Shown here: positions 56,532 through 64,000 of the stretch, piece after piece | How positions within the stretch are numbered: position 1 is the first letter of the stretch | How the letters are laid out: each line of letters opens with the position of its first letter | Assembly (NCBI GenBank): GCA_963721905.1 | Contig: CAVRMF010000005.1 | Location: 1-64,000, forward strand | From: Roseiarcus sp963721905 | GTDB lineage: Bacteria; Pseudomonadota; Alphaproteobacteria; Rhizobiales; Beijerinckiaceae | DNA length: 64,000 nucleotides | Direction of reading: 5' to 3' | The notes under the pieces: model-generated | The model's database searches: none | Seen by the model: the letters and a program-made list of their open reading frames with translations, nothing else | What the model was told of the DNA's origin: nothing | Position numbers and translations under genes: made by a program

Positions 56532-57509
56532 GTGAGACTGCCACCGCTGGCGATGGCTATTGTCAGTTTGTCTGCTTTGACAATTGTAACTGTCAGCGCC
56601 GCCAGTGGTCAAACCGCGCCTATTTGCCCGTACGAACATGGAATTCCTGCGACAGATTGCACCGTGAAGCCAAATTCTGATCCCATTCCAAGGTCACTGG
56701 GTGGGACTAGGATAGCTGTAGCGCAGTGTGCGAGCACTTTAATCGATGCCCTCGCGTCAATGTCTTCTTACTACGATAAAGCCTGCCCATCGAGCGGCCT
56801 TAGTTCGGAGTTAATATTCGTAGCCGATGGCGCTGTTTATCTGGCCGATCCAGATAGAGTGAGAGCAGAGGGAAGTAATTTCCGTGCTGGTCTTTACTGC
56901 GACGTCGTACGAAAAAAATTAATCTTGGCGTATAGAGGCTCGAAGGAGCTCGCCGATATTTTAAATCAACATTGGCGCGACGATTGGGTTGATACAAATC
57001 TAATCGAATTGCTTGGTCTCATACCCATTCAATTTGGAGCCGCCGAAAACGATGCTCAAGTGATCAAACGCCAATGGGTGCATGGCGACTTCGATGGAAG
57101 GTGCGGAGAAGGCCATCCTGGGCTTGTACTGACTGGTCACTCTAAGGGCGGAGGGGAAGCGCAATATGCAGCCATACATTTGCAGTTAAATGCCGTCGTA
57201 TTTAATTCTATTCCGGTTAACCCAATGATATTCATTGACCAGATGTTGGTACCAAACGATCATACGCGACTTGCGCAAACAGTTAAGCGTTGTCTTTCAC
57301 CTGAAAACGATAATAATATCAGTCAGTACTATTCAAGCGGCAACATTAGAGATGTAAGGATGGTCAATGACATCATAGCCAGCTTGGTGCCTCTTTGTGA
57401 TTTCCCTCACGCTCCCATCGAGTGGATAGCCAATACCTTAAGTTGCTCATCAAATGGACATGCGATCGAAACTGTGGTTCGCGAATTGCAGGCGTGCGCA
57501 ACTCACTGA
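56532..57509 (+). CDS. Secreted lipase-like alpha/beta hydrolase
   Basis: 325 residues from GTG 56532. Signal peptide MAIVSLSALTIVTVSAASGQ. A class-3 lipase-like core: KLILAYRGSKELADILNQHW (oxyanion strand), then the nucleophile elbow LVLTGHSKGGGEAQYAAIHL with Ser of GHSKGG. Several cysteine pairs suggest disulphides in the periplasm or outside the cell. A likely lipase or phospholipase; the substrate is unknown. Pairing with an ankyrin protein resembles toxin/immunity gene pairs, but no secretion-system gene is in the window. Confidence 0.75.
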   Translation: MRLPPLAMAIVSLSALTIVTVSAASGQTAPICPYEHGIPATDCTVKPNSDPIPRSLGGTRIAVAQCASTLIDALASMSSYYDKACPSSGLSSELIFVADGAVYLADPDRVRAEGSNFRAGLYCDVVRKKLILAYRGSKELADILNQHWRDDWVDTNLIELLGLIPIQFGAAENDAQVIKRQWVHGDFDGRCGEGHPGLVLTGHSKGGGEAQYAAIHLQLNAVVFNSIPVNPMIFIDQMLVPNDHTRLAQTVKRCLSPENDNNISQYYSSGNIRDVRMVNDIIASLVPLCDFPHAPIEWIANTLSCSSNGHAIETVVRELQACATH

Positions 57510-57727
57510 GACAGTTCTTGCGCAACCAATAGCCCCTGCTTTTGGCGCGAGCGGTCGCGACGGCGGAAGGTGTGTCCAGTGCGGAGGTCATCCGCAGCGC
57601 TGGGGGTTTCCTGCCTCCGGGGGGCCGTTGAGGCGTTTGGCAGCGCCTCGTTGTCTCTCGGACCACTTTACTCCAATCCCTCCTAAACCCCGTAATTTTT
57701 CCGCCCGATTGCGCCCCCACCCATGCC

Positions 57728-58220
57728 TCAAAGCCCGGCGGGCTTGCTCGCGTCGAGGCGGAACTTGAGGTAGTCGGCGGCCAGGATCGGCGCGTAGCGG
57801 GCGCGCTCGCCTTCGCCGACGCAGGAGGGAATGACCGCGACCTCGGCTTCGGGATTGGGGTCGAAGAAGAAGGCGATGGAATAGCGCTCGCGTCCGCTCC
57901 GGTTGACGACCCGGTGCGGAGTGGAGACGTAGACGTCGTTCGTCCATCGCATCAGGCAATCGCCGATGTTGACGACGAAGGCGTTCGCCATGGCCGGCGC
58001 CTCGATCCATATCCCCACGCGGGCGCGCACTTCGAGGCCGCCGACGTCGTCGGTCGCGAGCAGCGCGAGATTGCCGTAGTCGGTGGGTGCCCACTCCGAT
58101 TTGCTCGCCGGCTCCGCTTAAGGTCGCCGAGTAGCGGAGGAGGCGCAGCGTCGCCATCGGGCGGTCGAATTTTTCGGCGAAATAATCGGTCGCGATGCCG
58201 AGGTCGCTCGCGAAGGCGCA
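57728..58220 (-). pseudogene. 2OG-Fe(II) oxygenase, 3' fragment A with frameshifts
   Basis: Matches about the last 175 residues of the intact oxygenase at 60415-61404. FDRPMATLRLLRYS is readable, then the frame is lost around the HTDYGNL iron-site segment (read out of frame as THRLRQS). The C-terminal part VVNIGDCLMRWTNDVYVSTP through DYLKFRLDASKPAGL is intact. Homology stops at about 58220. Confidence 0.8.
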
Positions 58221-58351
58221 ATGGAGCTTCGATACGACCCGCTGCCGGATGAAATCCGCGCCGTCATCATCGCGTCGTGGAAGAGAGGGGGGCTATTGCC
58301 ACCGGCTGCAATTGAGCGAATGGTCCCAGGAGCGGAGCCGGAGGCAACGGA

Positions 58352-58570
58352 ATGTCCGACGATCTGACGAACTCCCAAATCGCGCTGCTCTGCGACATCG
58401 GGGAGTGCGACCTGTCCGAACTTACCGGCGATCAGAAAAGCGACCTGAAGCGGCTTCTGTCCGAGGGTTACGTGGAGCCGACGGAGAGCCATCCCGGATC
58501 GAATTTCAAGCTCACAGCCAAGGGCGGCGAGTTTCTCGGCAAGCGCGGCGCCGGGTTGAACGAGGCGTAG
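58352..58570 (+). CDS. 72-residue hypothetical protein, winged-helix-like
   Basis: ATG 58352 follows a good ribosome site (ccggaggcaac). The sequence SQIALLCDIGECDLSELTGD, then LKRLLSEGYVEPTESHPGSN and FKLTAKGGEFLGKRG, looks like a small helix-turn-helix/winged-helix fold with a beta wing. It lies between oxygenase fragments A and B. The function is unknown. Confidence 0.6.
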   Translation: MSDDLTNSQIALLCDIGECDLSELTGDQKSDLKRLLSEGYVEPTESHPGSNFKLTAKGGEFLGKRGAGLNEA

Positions 58571-58766
58571 AGGACGACGCCGCTGCAGATTTCACCCTTG
58601 TGATAACGGCAGAGCAATGAGGATACCGAAGGCGAGGGCTTGAGGATACGAAGCGTAATCCTGTTACCCAATCGTAACCCGAATGGACTGCACCCCACTG
58701 CTGACCACAATCGGAGGCAACGGGATTACATTGACACTATACCGAATCCCTAAATCCGCCGCCGCC

Positions 58767-59318
58767 TCAAACACCCGCCGGCTTGCTCGCGTCGAGGCGA
58801 TACTTGAGGTAGTCGGCCGCCAAAATCGGCTCGTATCGCGCGTGCTCGCCTGCACCGACGCAGGAGGGATTGACCGCGACCTCGGCGTCGGGGTTGGGGT
58901 CGAAGAAGAAGGCGATGGAGTAGCGCTCGCGCCCGCTTCGGTTGACGACGCGGTGCGGAGTGGAGACGTAGACGTCGTTCGTCCATCGCATCAGGCAATC
59001 GCCGATGTTGACGACGAAGGCGTTCGCCATGGCCGGGGCGTCGATCCATATCCCCGCGCGGGTGCGCACTTCGGGGCCGCCGACCTCGTCGGTCGCGAGC
59101 AGCGTCAGGTTGCCGTAGTCGGTATGCGCGCCGGCGCCGATCTGCTCGCCGGCGCCGCTCGCGGCCGCTGGGTAGTGCAACACGCGCAGCATCGCCATCG
59201 GGCGGTCGAATTTTTCGGCGAAATAATCGGCCAGGATGCCGAGGTCGCGCGCGAAGGCGCGATGGATGCGTTGGCCGAGCGCGGCGCAGGCGCCGAAATA
59301 GGCGAGCAGCGGCTCGCG
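58767..59318 (-). pseudogene. 2OG-Fe(II) oxygenase, 3' fragment B
   Basis: A continuous frame matching about the last 185-190 residues of the intact gene, including LLAYFGACAALGQRIHRAFA, AGAHTDYGNLTLLATDEVGG (iron ligands His, Asp) and VVNRSGRERYSIAFFFDPNP. The N-terminal 135 or so residues are missing and there is no proper start. The break at about 59318 is close to the 3' end of the TIR gene. Confidence 0.82.
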
Positions 59319-59346
59319 AAATCAGCATGCGCCTCGTCGGCCGGTG

Positions 59347-60174
59347 CTAGAACCTGCGCCAGCTACATGGCGCGCGGTCCGGAAGGCCGAATCCGCTCAA
59401 GGCGTTATTGGAAATCGAATGGATGTAAAAAGTGAGCTGCCACGAGTTCGGTTGCATGCTCAAAGGCGCCGTCCAGTGGCCGTTGAAGTGGATCTCGCTC
59501 GGCTCCTGCACCGACCATGACCCATTGTAGAGCGATGGGACAATATCCGGCGGCGCGAAGATCAATCCGCTCAACGAAGAAGGGCGGTCCAGAGTGACCT
59601 GGAGTCTGTAACTCCTTTGTTGATGCGTCATCTCGATCTCCCAGGTTCCCACGATGACCTGGGAAAGCTGCGGAGGCGGTGCTGGCTCGCGCCGCGGGGG
59701 CGGGGGCGCGAGCCCGAGCTGTTTGAGGGTCTGATCGAGGCGTTGTAGAGCGCCCAGGAAAGTGTCGTTCGTGAAGTCAACATATTGCCGTTGCCCGAGC
59801 CACAACATCCCATAGGACAGCTGGCACTGCCGAAGCTGCAGGGGCACTACGGGCCGGTTCGATTTCTGCGCGTATTGCAGCTCCTGCTCGACAAACTTCG
59901 ACGCGCAAGCGGCCGGCGACAGGACAACAATCACAGCCCCTGCATTGTCGATGCCCTTGTTGATTTCAACGAGCCATTCGCTGCTGCCCGGAATGCTCTC
60001 ACGATCGAGCCATGGGGTGTATCCCGCCTCCCGCAAAGCGCCGCACAGATGACCGACGAACTGCCCGTCCTCACGCGCGTAGCTGATGAAGACATTCGCC
60101 GTAGCCGGAACCTCGCCATTCATGGCGGCGAGCAAGGAGGTCCAAAGTTTCCGGTCCGGAATTTGTTGGGGCAT
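59347..60174 (-). CDS. TIR-domain protein with beta-rich C-terminal domain
   Basis: 275 residues from ATG 60174, chosen because ttgagg lies 9 bp upstream; ATG 60228 is an alternative without a ribosome site. Residues about 25-150 are a TIR domain: ANVFISYAREDGQFVGHLCG, LREAGYTPWLDRESIPG, VIVVLSPAACASKFVEQELQ with Glu98 at the catalytic position. A proline-rich linker (PPPPRREPAPPP) leads to a beta-rich domain of about 100 residues (QVIVGTWEIEMTHQQRSYRL; IFAPPDIVPSLYNGSWSVQE), reminiscent of lipocalin-like or carbohydrate-binding folds. The TIR domain may act as an NADase or scaffold; the C-terminal domain could sense a ligand. Both roles are inferred. Confidence 0.78.
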   Translation of the reverse strand: MPQQIPDRKLWTSLLAAMNGEVPATANVFISYAREDGQFVGHLCGALREAGYTPWLDRESIPGSSEWLVEINKGIDNAGAVIVVLSPAACASKFVEQELQYAQKSNRPVVPLQLRQCQLSYGMLWLGQRQYVDFTNDTFLGALQRLDQTLKQLGLAPPPPRREPAPPPQLSQVIVGTWEIEMTHQQRSYRLQVTLDRPSSLSGLIFAPPDIVPSLYNGSWSVQEPSEIHFNGHWTAPLSMQPNSWQLTFYIHSISNNALSGFGLPDRAPCSWRRF

Positions 60175-60414
60175 TGCGTCAGCCTCAATCGCCAGAAAAG
60201 ACTGTGCAGCCGAGTCGGCGGGGGGCATCGTCGGGGCGATGATTCCCGGCGGCAACCGAGAACTCGGCAGTGGAGCTCAAAATAGCAGCCCCGCTGATCG
60301 GTGTCGACCTTACGGCTGCTACTGAAACGGCGCTTTCAACGTGCGCCTCTCCTCGATGCGCCGGCAAAGCCGGGTGAAAGCGCCACAATGCGCAGCCCAG
60401 GCGACGCGCGGCGC

Positions 60415-61404
60415 TCAGCCGAGGGGAGCGCCTGACGCCATCGGGCTGTTCGTCCCGCCGACTGCCGCCGGCTTGCTCGCGTCGAGGCGGAATTTCAGGT
60501 AGTCGGCCGCCAGGATCGGCGCGTAGCGGGCGCGCTCGCCTGCGCCGATGCAGGAGGGGATGACCGCGACCTCGGCTTCGGGATTGGGGTCGAAGAAGAA
60601 GGCGATGGAATAGCGCTCGCGGCCGCTTCGGTTGACGACCCGGTGCGGGGTGGAGACGTAGACGTCGTTCGTCCATCGCATCAGGCAGTCGCCGATGTTG
60701 ACGACGAAGGCGCCCGGCATGGCGGGCGCCTCGATCCATGTCCCCGCGCGGGTGCGCACTTCGAGGCCGCCGACGTCGTCGGTCGCGAGCAGCGTGAGAT
60801 TGCCGTAGTCGGTGTGGGCGCCCGCTCCGATTTGCTCGCCGGCGCCGCCCGCGGCCGCCGGGTAGCGGAGGAGGCGCAGCGTCGCCATCGGGCGGTCGAA
60901 TTTTTCGGCGAAATAGTTGGTCGCGATGCCGAGGTCGCTGGCGAACGCGCGATGGATGCGCGCGCCCAGCGCGGCGCAGGCGCCGAAATAGGCAAGCAGC
61001 GTCTCGCGGAATCCGGGCAGGTCCGGCCAGGCGTTGAGCGCCCGGAACGGCTTGCCGGCGAGAAGCTCGGGATCGTCCGGCTCGAGGTCGAGGCCGACAT
61101 TGAAGGCCTCCTTCATGTCCGGCCCCTGCTTCGGATCGAGCGCCTCATGCAGGAGCCCGGAATAGCCGCGGTTGCCGCCGATCCTTTCGATCGCGATGGC
61201 CTGCTTTTCGGCGAAGGGCAGCGCGAAGAACGCCTTCGACTGCGCGAAAGCCGCGTTCATCAGATCGGCGCTGACGCCGTGATTGACGACATAGAAGAAG
61301 CCGACATCGCGGCAGGCCGCGCCGATCCTGGACGAGACCTCCGCGAGCGCGCGATCGTCGGCGCCCCATTGCGAGAGATCGATGACCGGCAAGGATTTTG
61401 TCAT
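60415..61404 (-). CDS. 2-oxoglutarate/Fe(II)-dependent oxygenase, isopenicillin N synthase family
   Basis: 329 residues from ATG 61404 (ribosome site agggagcc). The N-terminal DIOX_N domain begins LPVIDLSQWGADD. The double-stranded beta-helix core has Fe ligands His197 and Asp199 (AGAHTDYGNL) and His254 (STPHRVVNRSGRERYS), with Arg264-x-Ser266 for 2-oxoglutarate. It is followed by partial copies at 57728 and 58767 and preceded by a 5' fragment at about 61593. It lies downstream of the amidohydrolase operon on the same strand, after a 458-bp repeat-filled gap, and may belong to the same degradation pathway. Confidence 0.88.
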   Translation of the reverse strand: MTKSLPVIDLSQWGADDRALAEVSSRIGAACRDVGFFYVVNHGVSADLMNAAFAQSKAFFALPFAEKQAIAIERIGGNRGYSGLLHEALDPKQGPDMKEAFNVGLDLEPDDPELLAGKPFRALNAWPDLPGFRETLLAYFGACAALGARIHRAFASDLGIATNYFAEKFDRPMATLRLLRYPAAAGGAGEQIGAGAHTDYGNLTLLATDDVGGLEVRTRAGTWIEAPAMPGAFVVNIGDCLMRWTNDVYVSTPHRVVNRSGRERYSIAFFFDPNPEAEVAVIPSCIGAGERARYAPILAADYLKFRLDASKPAAVGGTNSPMASGAPLG

Positions 61405-61433
61405 GTCTGGCTCCCTTGTCGAAACTCCACGGA

Positions 61434-61574
61434 CCTCATCCTGAGGCACCCTTTGCCGTGAGGCAAAGGGCCTCGAAGGATGTTCCAGCTCCCGACGCGA
61501 CCGCCGCGACAGCGATGGCGCCAGCTGGAGCGTCCTTCGAGGCTCTTGCTCCGCAATAGCGCCTCAGGACGAGG
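61434..61574. repeat. Palindromic repeat element, copy 1
   Basis: 141 bp that begins cctcatcctgaggc and ends gcctcaggacgagg, an inverted pair. The interior has smaller palindromes (ccctttgccgtgaggcaaagg; cgaaggatg...cgtccttcg). It resembles extragenic palindromic elements common in Hyphomicrobiales genomes. It could fold as a long hairpin in RNA. Confidence 0.7.
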
Positions 61575-61592
61575 CCGCAGGCGGCAGCGCCG

Positions 61593-61660
61593 TCGATCGC
61601 CGTCGGCCAAGGACGAGAGATCGATGATTGGCAAGGATTTCGTCACGTCTGGCTCCCTTG
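61593..61660 (-). pseudogene. 5' fragment of the 2OG-Fe(II) oxygenase gene
   Basis: Reads VTKSLPIIDLSSLADGDR, nearly the first 18 codons of the intact oxygenase. The ATG has become GTG and the same upstream leader (ggctcccttgtcg) is kept. It lies between the two palindromic repeats, so a unit of about 275 bp (repeat plus gene start) was duplicated. Confidence 0.7.
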
Positions 61661-61708
61661 TCGTAACTGCCAAGCCCGGACCTTTGAGATTGGCCGGAAC
61701 TCCGCTGA

Positions 61709-61848
61709 CCTCATCCTGAGGCGCCCTTTGCCGGAGGCGAAGGGCCTCGAAGGATGATCCAACTTCCTAGGCGACCGCCGCGGCAGCGAAGGCGCCAGCT
61801 GGAGCGTCCTTCGAGGCTCTTGCTTCGCAAGAGCGCCTCAGGACGAGG
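61709..61848. repeat. Palindromic repeat element, copy 2
   Basis: 140 bp in the same orientation as copy 1 and about 85-90% identical by eye, with the same inverted ends cctcatcctgaggc and gcctcaggacgagg. It ends 14 bp before the amidohydrolase stop codon on the opposite side, so it may act as its transcript's 3' hairpin. Confidence 0.7.
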
Positions 61849-61862
61849 AAGTGGGTCGCGGT

Positions 61863-63305
61863 TCAGCAGCAGCCGAGGCCGCTGCGGTAGAATTCGACGA
61901 CAGCGGGCTCGAGGTCGTCCCAGGCGGAGAGAAACGCTGCGCGCGATGGCGCCTTTTGGCGGAATTCCGCGCGCAGCGCTGTCTCAGCCGCGTCGAGATC
62001 GACGCGCGTGAGCCTGCCGTCGCGGACGATCTCCCTGCCGGCGACGATCAGGCTCACGACATGCGCCGCGGTCGAGCGGGCGAACACGAGATCGATCGGC
62101 TCGACGCTCATCACCGCATCGCGGTCGAGGGCGTCGAGATCGAGCACGAGAATGTCGGCGGGCTCGCCGACGCGAAGCGAGCCGTCGCCCGGCGCGCCAT
62201 TGGCGAAGCGCCCGTCGGCGACGACGCGCTTGAGCCAGTCGCCGCGCTCGATGACTTTTTCGAACCCCCAGCCGCCATGGAGGAAATGGCCGAGCCGCAT
62301 CTCGCGCAAGATGTCGTCGTCCTCGTCGAAAGCCGATGCGTCGACGCCGAGCGCGACCCGGCAGCCGCGCCGGATCGCCTCGGGGATGGGCGCGATTCCG
62401 CTGGCGAGATGCAGGTTGGAGCTGGGGTTGGTCGCGATGGTCGCGCCGGACGCGGCGATCGCGTCGAGATCTTCGTTTCGCGCGTAGACGCAATGAGCGA
62501 GCGTCAGGCGCGGCGTGAGGAGCCCGAGCGACTTCAGGCTTGCGGCGGCGCCCTCGGGATAGACGCGGTCGGCGAAGGCGCGCTGATAGCGCGTCTCGAG
62601 CAAGTGCATGTGCACGCGCCGGCCCGTCTCGCGCGACCGTTCGGCGATCGCGACAAGCATCGCGTCCGAGCACCATTGCGGCCCGTTGGGCCCGAACTGG
62701 ACGGAGAAGACGGGACTCTCGACCGCCGCCGCGATCGCCTCGACCCGGGCGATCTGATCCTCGATGCCAGGCATGGGTCCGAGGAACTCCGCTTCGATCG
62801 CGGCGCGCGCCGGCACGGGCAGCTTCGCCAGGACGCTGTCGGCGGCGCCATAGATGAGCGGATTGCGGTCGCGCATGAAGACCGCGAGCGTCACCCGGAC
62901 GCCGACCTCCGCCGCCGCGCGCGCCATCTCGCGGGCTTCCTCGACGGGCGGCATCGGGCCTTGAAACCGGGTGTAATGCGCCATGACCGACCCGGCCCCA
63001 CCGCGGGCCGCCCGCCCGAAGGCCGCGAGCGCGCCGAGATAGGGGTCGATCGCAGGCATCGCCGCGCGGGCCAGCAGCCATGTCTCGAGGGGCTTCGCCG
63101 CCGCGCCGAAGGACGTCGGCGAAAGCGGCCGGGCGTGATCGTGCGCATTGACGAGCGCGGGCATGGCAAGGCGCCGCCGCGATGGCGCGCTTGCTGCGGG
63201 CGAGATCGAGGCGATGCGGCCGTCCTCGACCGCGATATCAACCGGCGGACCGGCCGCCGCCCCGTCGGTCGGCAACACGACGACGCCGGTCAGCCGATCG
63301 CTCAT
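61863..63305 (-). CDS. Amidohydrolase superfamily protein (cytosine deaminase/AtzB-like)
   Basis: 480 residues from ATG 63305. Metal-binding motifs: NAHDHARP (His55, His57), HMHLLETR, LTLAHCVYA and GVDASAFDEDDD (catalytic Asp). It hydrolyses amide, amidine or amino bonds on ring or acyclic nitrogen compounds. The start overlaps the AtzH-like gene by 4 bp, and upstream open sequence (to 63443) is in that gene. The surrounding genes point to degradation of an N-heterocycle or ureide. Confidence 0.85.
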   Translation of the reverse strand: MSDRLTGVVVLPTDGAAAGPPVDIAVEDGRIASISPAASAPSRRRLAMPALVNAHDHARPLSPTSFGAAAKPLETWLLARAAMPAIDPYLGALAAFGRAARGGAGSVMAHYTRFQGPMPPVEEAREMARAAAEVGVRVTLAVFMRDRNPLIYGAADSVLAKLPVPARAAIEAEFLGPMPGIEDQIARVEAIAAAVESPVFSVQFGPNGPQWCSDAMLVAIAERSRETGRRVHMHLLETRYQRAFADRVYPEGAAASLKSLGLLTPRLTLAHCVYARNEDLDAIAASGATIATNPSSNLHLASGIAPIPEAIRRGCRVALGVDASAFDEDDDILREMRLGHFLHGGWGFEKVIERGDWLKRVVADGRFANGAPGDGSLRVGEPADILVLDLDALDRDAVMSVEPIDLVFARSTAAHVVSLIVAGREIVRDGRLTRVDLDAAETALRAEFRQKAPSRAAFLSAWDDLEPAVVEFYRSGLGCC

Positions 63306-63718
63306 GGCGCGGGCTCGTCGATGACGCTGATGTGGGCGGCGACGATGCGCCACCCTTCCGGAAAGCGGATCCAGGTCTGCATCTGCCGCCCGATCTTGCC
63401 CGGCGCATTGTCGCGCCGGAAGAGGGTGGCCGCGATCGCGCAATCCCGGCCGTATGCGACGATCCGCGTCTTCTCGAGCTTTCGCGCGAGGCCTTGCGGC
63501 GAGCGCGCCGCGCGGAACGCCTTGATCGCCTCGTAGCCGTAGAGGTTTTCCGTAGCGCCGTAGCGGACGACGTCCTCGCTCGCCGCGAAGAAGCGATCGA
63601 GCGCCGCGACATCGTTGCCGATCAGCGCGCGCTCATAAGCCGCGAACGCGGCCTCGACCTCGGCCTTTGTGTCCGGATCGTCGATCGTCATCGCCTTCGC
63701 GTGGCCGTCCTCCGACAT
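63302..63718 (-). CDS. AtzH-like/HpxZ-like protein (SnoaL/NTF2 fold)
   Basis: 138 residues from ATG 63718. It has the DUF3225/AtzH-like pattern: AFAAYERALIGNDVAALDRF, YGYEAIKAFRAARSPQGLAR, and QMQTWIRFPEGWRIVAAHIS. Relatives lie beside AtzE-type amidases (atzG-atzE-atzH, hpxZ) and may act as small amidohydrolases or accessory proteins. It overlaps the amidohydrolase gene (ATGA) and starts 5 bp after the amidase stop. Confidence 0.8.
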   Translation of the reverse strand: MSEDGHAKAMTIDDPDTKAEVEAAFAAYERALIGNDVAALDRFFAASEDVVRYGATENLYGYEAIKAFRAARSPQGLARKLEKTRIVAYGRDCAIAATLFRRDNAPGKIGRQMQTWIRFPEGWRIVAAHISVIDEPAP

Positions 63719-63723
63719 GATCG

Positions 63724-64000
63724 CTAGCCTAACTTGGCGACCGGAGCGCGCGCGACGCCGTCCCGCTCGAGGGCGCGGGCGACGCGGAGCGCCAGGTCCT
63801 CGCGCCACGGCGCGGCGATGATCTGCACCGCGATCGGCAGCTTTTCGCCATCGGTCCAGAGAGGCGCCGCGACCACAGGCAGGCCGATGAAGGAGATGGG
63901 CTGGGTGAAGAGCCCGAGATGCGGCCGCACCAGCATTTCCTTGCCGTCGAGGACGAAAGTCTTCTGGCCGAGGCGGGGGGCGCGGCACGGCGCCGCCGGC
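63724..64000 (-). CDS. AtzE-type amidase, C-terminal part only
   Basis: About 90 residues of the C-terminus lie in the window; the rest extends past 64000. The readable part (VLDGKEMLVRPHLGLFTQPI, then SFIGLPVVAAPLW, then PIAVQIIAAPWREDLALRVA) is the typical end of amidase-signature enzymes of the AtzE family. The catalytic Ser-Ser-Lys region is outside the window. The gene heads or continues the operon amidase - AtzH-like - amidohydrolase. Confidence 0.8.
   Translation of the reverse strand, partial: PAAPCRAPRLGQKTFVLDGKEMLVRPHLGLFTQPISFIGLPVVAAPLWTDGEKLPIAVQIIAAPWREDLALRVARALERDGVARAPVAKLG

Noticed and set aside
61984..63536. Two large open frames overlapping the amidohydrolase on either strand
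   Set aside because: The amidohydrolase has all its metal-binding motifs; the others are GC-driven shadows.
1..64000. CRISPR arrays, tRNA or rRNA genes
   Set aside because: I saw no regularly spaced repeats, no cloverleaf-like TTCGAATC-type segments in context and no rRNA-like sequence. I could not run a dedicated scan.

Overview
The window looks like part of a GC-rich alphaproteobacterial chromosome, most likely Hyphomicrobiales (Rhizobiales). The grounds are base composition, the style of the ABC-transporter, Tad-pilus and AtzE/AtzH-like genes, and the mix of IS families. I cannot name a species from sequence alone. It is a patchwork: blocks of ordinary metabolic genes are separated by insertion sequences, prophage debris and decaying genes. 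I see no rRNA, tRNA or CRISPR array.

Left part (1-7.8 kb): a decayed IS1182-type element, a broken gene with a HEPN-like R-x4-H motif, and an intact 888-residue protein with a zinc ribbon and a PD-(D/E)XK-type nuclease domain. The latter is a candidate unrecognised defence protein. A decayed IS110 element and a short element with 14-bp inverted ends follow. 7.8-14.9 kb is a phosphate/ion block: polyphosphate kinase 2, a ferric-reductase-like flavocytochrome, a 31-residue membrane peptide, a Na/Pi cotransporter with a PhoU-like tail, and a convergent P-type cation ATPase with a frameshift near its 3' end.

15-22 kb: prophage packaging genes (large terminase and small neighbours on the minus strand) abut remnants of a Tad pilus locus (tadG tail, tadD). 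Next come an ISAzo13 element and an intact IS701 element inserted exactly at its right edge. 22-28.8 kb: a GlcG/HbpS-like secreted protein, a phosphoribosyltransferase, a truncated M20 amidohydrolase, a four-gene polyamine-type ABC importer, and a second IS1182 remnant just upstream of that importer.

29.4-45.1 kb is the main catabolic block. Two complete branched-chain-amino-acid-type (Liv) ABC importers, each with a LivM-LivG fusion, face each other and end 2 bp apart. They are accompanied by an Ldh2-type dehydrogenase, a GMC oxidoreductase, an SDR, a MarR regulator, a thiamine-diphosphate enzyme and a cupin dioxygenase. Together they suggest uptake and oxidation of a small hydroxylated or keto compound; the substrate is not readable from sequence.

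45.4-46.2 kb holds two fluoride (crcB-motif) riboswitches on either side of an enolase fragment, apparently the ruins of a fluoride-resistance locus. 46.5-49.6 kb encodes two different MutS-like ATPases whose genes overlap by 4 bp, with small unknown genes and an rppH fragment behind them. 51-55.5 kb has a TIR-domain protein, two nearly identical IS200-type elements, a small lipoprotein and an IS630 element with an A8 frameshift site. 55.8-57.5 kb holds a secreted ankyrin protein and a secreted lipase-like protein, possibly a toxin/immunity pair.

57.7-64 kb: a 2-oxoglutarate/Fe(II) oxygenase gene survives intact once and as three partial copies. A second TIR protein lies between the copies, and two 140-bp palindromic repeats lie just upstream. 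The window ends in a tightly overlapping minus-strand operon: AtzE-type amidase (cut by the window edge), AtzH-like protein and amidohydrolase.
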